Part shown: positions 58,003-64,000 of the stretch, piece after piece
Position numbering within the stretch: position 1 is the first letter of the stretch
Layout of the letters: each line of letters begins with the position of its first letter
From: Flavobacterium ovatum
GTDB taxonomy: Bacteria; Bacteroidota; Bacteroidia; Flavobacteriales; Flavobacteriaceae
Length of the DNA stretch: 64,000 bases
Assembly: GCF_040703125.1 (NCBI RefSeq)
Contig: NZ_CP160035.1
Span: forward strand, 930,001 to 994,000
Direction: 5' to 3'
The notes under the pieces: generated by a model
Told to the model about the DNA's origin: nothing
The model's input: the letters and a program-made list of their open reading frames with translations, nothing else
Database searches by the model: none
Translations under genes and position numbers: made by a program

Positions 58003-59382
58003 TTACGCCTCCAATACCTTATACAATTTATCAGACAATCGAATTCTAAACGGCAATTGAAAAGTACAAATATCTCCCGCAACCGCTTTGTCCGCTTTCA
58101 CATCGTTTACTTGCATTTCGGTAATAACTAGTTGTTGTTCACCAGTAGTCATTCCTTTAATTAAAATAGTATCGCCCACTTTGATTTCGTTTTCTTCGAT
58201 AGAAAACTGTCCAATACTTGGTTTTGGATAAAAATGCGTTCCGTTCCCGATGTATTGTTTTTTGATTTTTGGTTGTTTTTTGGCCAAAGCTTTCGATTTT
58301 GTTAAATCAGCCAAATTCGGAACTGCAGCCAAAGGATCGTGATTTGCTTCTCTATTTTTGAAAGTCAACACATCCGATTTTCCTTTTTTGAAAATCTTAT
58401 TACCGTTTTTAACTCCACGACGAATCGCTTTTTGCTCCTCTTCTGGCAAATGAATCACATCTACACAATCTTGTGAGCAACAACCTTGCATGGCTTGGGC
58501 ACATTCTTCGCACTGAATAAACAACAAATGACAACCTTCGTTGATGCAATTGGTGTGCACATCACAAGGTTTTCCGCATTGGTGGCATTGGGACACAATA
58601 TCATCCGTAATTCTTTCACCTAAGCGGTGGTCAAACACAAAGTTTTTTCCAATGAACTTGCTTTCTAGGTTTTCTTCCTTGATCTGCTTGGCGTAATTGA
58701 TAATTCCACCTTCAAGCTGGTATACATTTTTAAAACCTTGGTGCTTAAAGTAAGCCGAAGCCTTCTCGCAACGAATTCCTCCGGTGCAATACATTACCAA
58801 GTTTTTGTCTTCCTTAAAATCTTGTAATTGCTCGTTGATAATCGGCAACGATTCGCGAAAAGTATCCACATCTGGCGTAATTGCTCCTTTAAAATAGCCA
58901 ATTTCGCTCTCGTAATGATTTCGAAAATCAACTACAATCGTATTTGGATTATCCAATATTTCGTTGAATTCCTTCGCTTTCAAATGCACCCCAATGTTGG
59001 TCACATCAAAAGTTTCATCATTCAAACCGTCGGCAACAATTTTGTCACGCACTTTTACTGTCAATTTCAAGAACGAGTGATCGTCCTGTTCCACTGCAAC
59101 ATTCAAACGCATTCCTTGCATAAAATCATACTCGTCAAGTGTGTCTTTGAAAGCATAAAAATTATCTGCAGGAAGTGATAACTGGGCATTTATTCCTTCT
59201 TTGGCCACATAAATACGACCAAGAACCACTAGCGGGTCCCAAGCACGGAATAAATCGTTACGAAATTGTGTTGGATCTTGAATTTGCGCATAAGCATAGA
59301 AAGACAAAGTAAGTCTTTGTTTTCCGGCATCATCAATCATGATGGCTCTTTCTTCTGCGCTTAAAGTGTTATACAGTTGCAT
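58003..59382 (-). CDS. trhO: tRNA uridine(34) hydroxylase TrhO (rhodanese-type)
   Basis: A 459-residue member of the YceA/TrhO family, longer than the E. coli form because of a Flavobacteria-type extension. N-terminal acylphosphatase-like domain (FYAYAQI, AKEGINAQLS), rhodanese domain with NHYESEIGYFKGA and active cysteine in CTGGIRCEKASA, then a zinc-type cysteine cluster (CHQCGKPC, CEECAQAM, CCSQDC) and a basic tail. It makes 5-hydroxyuridine at tRNA position 34. A good promoter is at 59418-59447; a 3' copy remnant is at 55818. Confidence 0.92.
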   Translation of the reverse strand: MQLYNTLSAEERAIMIDDAGKQRLTLSFYAYAQIQDPTQFRNDLFRAWDPLVVLGRIYVAKEGINAQLSLPADNFYAFKDTLDEYDFMQGMRLNVAVEQDDHSFLKLTVKVRDKIVADGLNDETFDVTNIGVHLKAKEFNEILDNPNTIVVDFRNHYESEIGYFKGAITPDVDTFRESLPIINEQLQDFKEDKNLVMYCTGGIRCEKASAYFKHQGFKNVYQLEGGIINYAKQIKEENLESKFIGKNFVFDHRLGERITDDIVSQCHQCGKPCDVHTNCINEGCHLLFIQCEECAQAMQGCCSQDCVDVIHLPEEEQKAIRRGVKNGNKIFKKGKSDVLTFKNREANHDPLAAVPNLADLTKSKALAKKQPKIKKQYIGNGTHFYPKPSIGQFSIEENEIKVGDTILIKGMTTGEQQLVITEMQVNDVKADKAVAGDICTFQLPFRIRLSDKLYKVLEA

Positions 59383-59417
59383 GCTATAAACGGTTTAAGT
59401 GTGAAAAATTATTTTTG

Positions 59418-59447
59418 CAAAAATACGGAAAAGGGACTAAGTTGCAA
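59418..59447 (-). promoter_or_regulatory. Promoter of trhO
   Basis: On the minus strand TTG (59447-59445), 19 bp, TATTTTTG (59425-59418): a full match to the Bacteroidota TTG-N17-23-TAnnTTTG form, 35 bp before the start codon. Confidence 0.75.
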
Positions 59448-59480
59448 AGTTTCTAAGGGACTAAGTTTCTGAGTTTTTTG

Positions 59481-59562
59481 GAGCTATTTCCAGCTATTCG
59501 CTATATCTCTTGTGTCCGCTATCGCTACCACAAGAGGATGCCACTTCTATCTGGGCTAGGGG
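59481..59562 (-). ncRNA. Structured intergenic element, second copy
   Basis: Minus-strand order: CCAGATAGAAGTGGCATC, hairpin CTCTTGTG/CACAAGAG (59536-59529 with 59514-59507), then ATAGCGAATAGCTGG. The GAT-AGAAGTGG head and AGCGAATAGC tail match the design of the element at 49225. It lies 3' of the DUF6503 lipoprotein gene and 5' of trhO on the same strand. Confidence 0.5.
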
Positions 59563-59649
59563 ATTTGGGGTCAATTGAAAATTTGTTTTAAAATACAAAA
59601 GCCCAGGATATACTTCTGAGCTCTTGATAGAATCTATAATTTAATCTGC

Positions 59650-60432
59650 TTATTTATGATTGTTTACCACATGCTCTGTCAGTATTTTAGAGAGTTCTTT
59701 TAGTTTTCCTTCTTCATATAATTTAGGTAAATCTTTTAAATCAGTTCCTACAGGAGCTTCATAGTTTATGTAATCCTGAAAAGTGATTCCGTCAATTACT
59801 CGGCTGTTAAAAGCGGCTCTAAAACGAACTCCACCCTCATTGACGTGGTAGTTGTACGCCAAGTAATCAATTTTATGGATGTCTTTATTGATCCAGTAGC
59901 TATATTCATCATCAAAATCTTTTCCACCACCGTCTTGACTAAAGGTAACTTTTATTAAATCGTATTTCTTTCCTTTGATGGCTGTTTCTTCAATGAATTT
60001 CTTATTTACCGCAGCATCTTGAAGTTTGTACGGCAGCGTAGTAAAGTAAATAACAGAATTTAGACTTTCAGAATACTTTGCCGAATCGTCTTTGTTTAAA
60101 TTTTGTGATTTTCCGTTGATCGTTCGTTCAAAATGGTCAGCAGTCATGACATCCAGAATCAATGAATCTCCTTTTTGAATTTCAGATGAATAGGTATTGC
60201 TACTGTTGTTGTTTTTAAAACGATATTTTTTGTCTCTAAAAATAAAAGAATAGTCGGCTTGCTCATACAATTTCCCGCCATGTGCTTCAATGGCTTGATT
60301 AACTATGGAATCTGCTTTTGAGAGCGGCTTTTCGGTTTTATTTGTGGTAGTTTCTGTTACAGTCTCATTTTTATTTTTACAAGAGAAGAAGAGTGCCGCA
60401 CTAACACATAGTATTATTAATTTTTTTTCCAT
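59650..60432 (-). CDS. DUF6503 family lipoprotein
   Basis: A 260-residue lipoprotein (LFFSCKNKN) of a Bacteroidota family I take to be DUF6503. The linker is Thr/Glu rich; the domain begins ADSIVNQAIEAHGGKLYEQ, and includes SVIYFTTLPYKLQD, WINKDIHKIDYLAYNY and RVIDGITFQDYINY. It likely has a LolA-like or outer-membrane-lipoprotein-sorting fold; role unknown. The following noncoding element lies just downstream. Confidence 0.8.
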   Translation of the reverse strand: MEKKLIILCVSAALFFSCKNKNETVTETTTNKTEKPLSKADSIVNQAIEAHGGKLYEQADYSFIFRDKKYRFKNNNSSNTYSSEIQKGDSLILDVMTADHFERTINGKSQNLNKDDSAKYSESLNSVIYFTTLPYKLQDAAVNKKFIEETAIKGKKYDLIKVTFSQDGGGKDFDDEYSYWINKDIHKIDYLAYNYHVNEGGVRFRAAFNSRVIDGITFQDYINYEAPVGTDLKDLPKLYEEGKLKELSKILTEHVVNNHK

Positions 60433-60543
60433 TCTTTAAAAATATCACATTTTATAAAGAAGGAAGTAAGTAAGCAACGTTTTATAAAAAATTTAACTTA
60501 GCGAAAACTCTTTTTGGTGAGTAATTAAATGGTTCTCGGTAAT

Positions 60544-60876
60544 TTAATTTTCTGTAATTGTGATTTCTGCTCCTTCCAAATCTTCTGTAATGTAGAGCTG
60601 ACACGAAAGCCGAATAGTTTCCTCGGTAAATCCCAGTAGTTCTAGTGTATTGGGTTCGTTTCTTTCTTTTATAGCAGATTTTCCTTTCACGCCAATTGCT
60701 TGTACTACACAAGTAGCACATCGACCCACACCGCCACATTCGCCAAAAGAATCCAAACTCAGCTCTTCTTTCAACAAAAACATTAAATTGGGGTAACTGC
60801 CGTGCTTGACTTTGATGGGGAATCGTTGTTCGTTTTCAATTACAGTAAACGAAATTAAAGGAAGTTGATTTTTCAA
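60544..60876 (-). CDS. 2Fe-2S ferredoxin-like protein
   Basis: A plant-type ferredoxin of about 110 residues. Cluster cysteines: ECGGVGRCATC (C-x5-C-x2-C) and LSCQ near the end. The frame is open to a GTG at 60924, but that codon is inside a CCACAAAGGC-type repeat; TTG 60876 just before LISFTVIENEQRF gives the usual family N-terminus and is favoured. It transfers electrons; partner unknown. Confidence 0.8.
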   Translation of the reverse strand: MKNQLPLISFTVIENEQRFPIKVKHGSYPNLMFLLKEELSLDSFGECGGVGRCATCVVQAIGVKGKSAIKERNEPNTLELLGFTEETIRLSCQLYITEDLEGAEITITEN

Positions 60877-61155
60877 AATAATTAATTTTTGAAGTTTTGT
60901 ATGAGTAGAGTATTTTTTTGCCACAAAGGCTCAAAGACACAAATTTTAAAATAAACAGGCTCTACTGTATTTTATATGAAAGCTCTAATCTCTAATTTTT
61001 TTAATCCTAAAGGAATTAAGCAAGTAAATGACTTAATGAAACTTAATGACTTAATGGTAAATCTTAAATTTCAATGTTTGATACATTTTTTTTAACAACA
61101 ATAAAAGACTCTTAGAGCCTTTGCGCCTTTGTGGCCAAGTCACAAACGAGTGTAA

Positions 61156-61185
61156 ACAAAAACGTACCGCCAAGGCAGTACGTTT
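61156..61185 (-). terminator. Intrinsic terminator of the bacilliredoxin gene
   Basis: AAACGTACCGCC (61160-61171) pairs with GGCAGTACGTTT (61174-61185), with one mismatch; T-run on the minus strand. The gap 60925-61204 otherwise contains a CTTTGCG-type repeat. Confidence 0.7.
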
Positions 61186-61204
61186 CGTTAATTAATCTGT
61201 ATGA

Positions 61205-61615
61205 TTAACAGTGCTCGTTGTAAGCATCTTGCAAGTTTTCAGCAATCATTTCAGCTGGACGACCTTCAATATGGTGACGCTCTAACATGTGAACCAATTC
61301 TCCGTTTTTGAACAAAGCCATTGCTGGCGATGATGGAGGAAAAGGAAACATATGTTCTCTAACTGCATCAACCGCATCTTTATCAACTCCTGCAAAAACA
61401 GTGATTAAGTGATCTGGTTTTTTAGCACCGTCTAAACTCATTTTTGCTCCTGGACGAGCATTTCTTGCTGCACATCCACAAACTGAGTTTACAACTACTA
61501 ACGTTGTTCCTTCTGCTTTGATAGCATCATTTACAGCTGATGCACTATGTAAATCTTGAAAACCTGCAGTTGTTAATTCAGCTTGCATTGGTTTTACCAT
61601 TTCTTCTGGATACAT
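61205..61615 (-). CDS. BrxA/BrxB family bacilliredoxin
   Basis: A 136-residue DUF1094/YphP-type protein. The active site CGC is in [16 protein letters not shown]. Such enzymes remove bacillithiol or other low-molecular thiols from protein cysteines. [19 protein letters not shown] at the start is typical. A -7 box TAACTTTG is on the minus strand at 61650-61657. Ergothioneine genes in the window suggest an oxidative-stress background, but no direct link. Confidence 0.93.
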   Translation of the reverse strand: MYPEEMVKPMQAELTTAGFQDLHSASAVNDAIKAEGTTLVVVNSVCGCAARNARPGAKMSLDGAKKPDHLITVFAGVDKDAVDAVREHMFPFPPSSPAMALFKNGELVHMLERHHIEGRPAEMIAENLQDAYNEHC

Positions 61616-61877
61616 ATCTATATATTTTAATATTAATTGTTTGAATAGGCAAAGTTACGAAGTTTAAAAATAACTCTATGATTTGCGTTATAAAGTTTTG
61701 TTATAGTTTAATAGTTCTTTGAAATCTAATGTATGTTGAGCTCTTGTCGGTAATTTGACTTCTTGTGTCAGTAAAAGGGGACTTCATGACATTTTTTTAT
61801 TTTTCTCATGTTTTATTTTAGAATTTTGAGATCATTTACTTTTTTGTATAAATGTAAAACCCCTAAAAATAAATACC

Positions 61878-62360
61878 ATGAATCAATATCCTAACTATTA
61901 TTATCAGATATATTCCGTTATAGGGAATCATAAAATGGTTTTAGATATTTTTAATCGCGGAAGATATAGTTTTATGCCTCATTTGGTTTCAAAGAAGAAC
62001 TTTTCTGGACATTATTGGCAAATGGAAATTATTGAAAACGAAAAAGCTTTTAAATTAACTACGACAGTTTTAGGTGTAGAAATGTGGTTAGATACAATTG
62101 ACGGTGGAATATTTGATGGTTTATTAATTGCAGTTCCAAAAGATAAGTACTCCAACAGACTTTGGAAAATTGAAAAGAATAATCTTCAAAAACATTCGTT
62201 TAAAATTAGTACTTTCTTAAGAGGGGAGCTAAAGTATATTGATTTGTATCAAGGAGGTGATTTTAATAATATGCCTTATCTTTCTAGTGAGTCAAGTTAT
62301 TCGAATCAATATTGGGGGGTTGAAAGAACTAATGACGAAATTTTTGAATATACTTTTTAA
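61878..62360 (+). CDS. Ricin-type beta-trefoil-like protein
   Basis: A 160-residue protein without signal peptide. Three similar subdomains each end with a tryptophan motif: GHYWQMEI, NRLWKIEK and NQYWGVER, with LDIFNRG, LDTIDGG and IDLYQGG as repeated Asp-turn-Gly parts, the mark of a ricin-B-like trefoil. It may bind carbohydrate. It ends overlapping by 4 bp the end of the convergent thioredoxin gene. Confidence 0.7.
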   Translation: MNQYPNYYYQIYSVIGNHKMVLDIFNRGRYSFMPHLVSKKNFSGHYWQMEIIENEKAFKLTTTVLGVEMWLDTIDGGIFDGLLIAVPKDKYSNRLWKIEKNNLQKHSFKISTFLRGELKYIDLYQGGDFNNMPYLSSESSYSNQYWGVERTNDEIFEYTF

Positions 62361-62839
62361 TGTATCGGAGTTTCTTTTTGACAACTGTTTAATATTGAAA
62401 GCATCATTTTTGACCCCATAAAGGAATGTTTTTGAAAAAAAATAGTGTCGCTAGCCTTCAAAATAGTCAAGGTTGGGTAGGCCACTTGACCGTTTATTGT
62501 CGCTAAAGCTGTGGCTAATTCATGAATTCCGGTGTTTTTTCCGGTAGGAACGAATTTGAAACGATGGTTATTGTAAACAATATCATTTTTGGTTTCAGCA
62601 TCGAAGCTAATAAAATAGAAATTGTTATTAAGTTCACTTATGGTTTCTTCATTTTTGAAAGTGGAGTTTTCCATCATTTTGCAATACTTACACCAAGAAG
62701 TGTGGATGAAAACAACAATTGGTTTGGGTTTTACCTTCGATAACTGAGCTACTTCTTCAAAACTATACACTCTCAATTGGGCAAAACCTGATGGAATTAC
62801 CCAAAATAGAATCAATAATATAAATATTTTTTTCTTCAT
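62357..62839 (-). CDS. Periplasmic thioredoxin-family protein
   Basis: A 160-residue thioredoxin fold protein with a signal peptide (IFILLILFWVIPSGFAQ). Redox motif WCKYCK; VAYPTLTIL contains the cis-proline. Probably maintains disulfides in the periplasm. Its start overlaps the TonB-receptor stop by one base (TAATG), so it is translationally coupled to that gene. Confidence 0.9.
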   Translation of the reverse strand: MKKKIFILLILFWVIPSGFAQLRVYSFEEVAQLSKVKPKPIVVFIHTSWCKYCKMMENSTFKNEETISELNNNFYFISFDAETKNDIVYNNHRFKFVPTGKNTGIHELATALATINGQVAYPTLTILKASDTIFFQKHSFMGSKMMLSILNSCQKETPIH

Positions 62840-64000
62840 TATTTCATAGTATAGCGCAAACCAAAAAAGCTTCGAATTCCTTGATTAGGACCATACACAT
62901 AACTTGGATCAAAGGTTAAAGCGTAAGGATTGTTAGCAGTAGCTTGCACATTTCCTGCATTATCATATTCTACATTTTTATCAAAAGGATCGTTGGCTCT
63001 CGCAATTATAAACGGATTTCCTTTGTTGGGTGTCCAATTCAGTAAGTTCTTTATTCCAGCATAAATTTCGAGGTTCTTGAATTTGTTAAAAGTGAATTGA
63101 ATATTTTGAATGCTCCAAGTAGGGGCGTATTCCTTGCGCGGATCTAAAGGTCCCAAACGCGGCAAACGCATCGGACCATAGATATTTCCAGTGTAATCAA
63201 TATCTAAAAACAGTTTATTAATTCGGTAGGAGATAGCCCAGGTTCCTGAGAATTTTTCGGTTAATATTTGTTGTGTTCTTACCTCTTTTTCTTTTTTAGA
63301 GACATCCATATAAGTTGCTCCTAAAATAAATTTCAATCCATTTCCAAAAACCATATCCACATTAGTACTAATTCCTGTGGTGACTGCGTAGCCATCTAGA
63401 TTTTTATAAATAATTTGGTTGGGATTGGTGTCGTAATCTGGAATAATTGAGTTGGTAAAATAAGTGTACCATGCCGAGGTTTCAATCCCTATGAAAGTTC
63501 CGTTATTCGTATATATTTTTTTTAAGTAATTTAAGTTGGCATTGTAAGAACGCTCTGGTTTTAAGGCTTCTAAAACAATAACGTCACGGGAACCCGTAAG
63601 TGCGGCATGTTCTTCGGTAAAAAGATTGACTATTCTAAAACCAGTTCCAGTGTTGAAACGGACAATGTTGTTGTCATTCACTTTCCATTTGTAAGCAAAT
63701 CTTGGTGTAAAGATATTGCCATGGTTGCTGTTGTAATCGTATCGTGCTCCCAAAAGAATTTTGTGATTGTCATTGAAAGCAATTTCGTCCTGAACAAACA
63801 AACTTGGAATCCAGTTGATATCTGCATCGATTGTTGCAGGTGTGTTATCATTGTAATATTGATAACGGATTGCCGTTCCAAAAAGCAAATCGTGTTGGTT
63901 GATTTTTTTATCCCAAGTAAGTTGGCCAAAACCAATCCGTTGTTGTGCTAGGTAGGGAATGTCTCCATAAACCGAATTCTGATTGTGATCGGTGTAGGAA
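62839..64000 (-). CDS. TonB-dependent receptor, C-terminal part
   Basis: The frame is open from base 64000, so the N-terminus with plug lies outside. The visible 386 residues are beta-barrel strands of an outer membrane receptor: FVQDEIAFNDNHKILLGARYDY, FTPRFAYKWKV, GTGFRIVNLFTEEHAALTG, and a final aromatic FFGLRYTMK strand. It would take up a siderophore, metal or vitamin by TonB. The thioredoxin after it suggests metal-related cargo, but this is inference. Confidence 0.88.
   Translation of the reverse strand, partial: SYTDHNQNSVYGDIPYLAQQRIGFGQLTWDKKINQHDLLFGTAIRYQYYNDNTPATIDADINWIPSLFVQDEIAFNDNHKILLGARYDYNSNHGNIFTPRFAYKWKVNDNNIVRFNTGTGFRIVNLFTEEHAALTGSRDVIVLEALKPERSYNANLNYLKKIYTNNGTFIGIETSAWYTYFTNSIIPDYDTNPNQIIYKNLDGYAVTTGISTNVDMVFGNGLKFILGATYMDVSKKEKEVRTQQILTEKFSGTWAISYRINKLFLDIDYTGNIYGPMRLPRLGPLDPRKEYAPTWSIQNIQFTFNKFKNLEIYAGIKNLLNWTPNKGNPFIIARANDPFDKNVEYDNAGNVQATANNPYALTFDPSYVYGPNQGIRSFFGLRYTMK

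Noticed and set aside
60482..60739. Alternative minus-strand frame over the ferredoxin gene
   Set aside because: The cluster cysteines are in the other frame (60544-60876); this one has no domain.
1..64000. tRNA, rRNA or prophage genes
   Set aside because: No conserved tRNA T-loop with acceptor pairing, no rRNA-like sequence, and no phage structural or integrase genes were recognised.

Overview
The window is a low-GC chromosome segment of a Bacteroidota bacterium, almost certainly Flavobacteriaceae and probably Flavobacterium or a near relative. The reasons are a gliding-motility lipoprotein gene (gldH) beside ricT, a type IX secretion C-terminal sorting fragment, Bacteroidota-type -7 boxes (TAnnTTTG), starts without Shine-Dalgarno sequences, class I fumarase, a SusC/TonB-type receptor and RND pumps. 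I saw no rRNA, tRNA, CRISPR array or prophage.

Layout. 1-7.5 kb: a run of short-chain dehydrogenases (SDRs), a SnoaL-like protein, an AlkD-type repair protein, a haloalkane dehalogenase and an AraC regulator. 7.6-12.7 kb: Crp/Fnr and AraC regulators, a MoaF-like secreted protein, an O-methyltransferase-like gene, small membrane and zinc-type proteins and an MsrQ-like membrane protein, with a 213-bp duplication that copies a regulated promoter. 13.0-15.8 kb: a tight ergothioneine-type operon (egtB, egtD and a racemase-fold gene). 16.3-18.4 kb: an NmrA-like oxidoreductase and a TetR/AhpD-like pair with matching palindromes. 18.7-27.0 kb: haloacid dehalogenase, AraC regulator, and a tripartite RND efflux operon ending in TetR. 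27.3-29.6 kb: CIA30-like protein and an AbiE type IV toxin-antitoxin pair. 29.8-33.5 kb: metallo-hydrolase, a second AraC/SDR pair, cytochrome c. 33.5-37.9 kb: a molybdenum hydroxylase (IorA/IorB type) with XdhC and a MobA-like nucleotidyltransferase. 38-45.7 kb: mainly housekeeping genes (Ogt, exonuclease, SpmA/B-like, FKBP, fumarase). 46-48.8 kb: an AAA/DUF4143 ATPase and 3-oxoacid CoA-transferase. 49-53.5 kb: ricT-gldH-PBP1A operon. 53.6-55.4 kb: an IS982-type insertion among decayed secreted genes. 56-64 kb: S41 protease, TrhO, lipoproteins, ferredoxin, bacilliredoxin, a beta-trefoil protein, thioredoxin and a partial TonB receptor.

How it works together. The first 33 kb is accessory in character: many oxidoreductases, detoxification enzymes (two different dehalogenases, AlkD, efflux, thiol biosynthesis) and at least eight one-component regulators. 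The strongest pattern not explained by gene calls is a promoter cassette found five times between 9.3 and 20.6 kb: two TTKACC-like half-sites exactly 21 bp apart, then exactly 23 bp, then a (T/C)AnnTTTG -7 box. It looks like an AraC-activated regulon joining the MoaF-like gene, the membrane/zinc genes and the RND pump. The same region also holds truncated 3' ends of former paralogues (SDR, methyltransferase; also TrhO further on) and several families of structured intergenic repeats.
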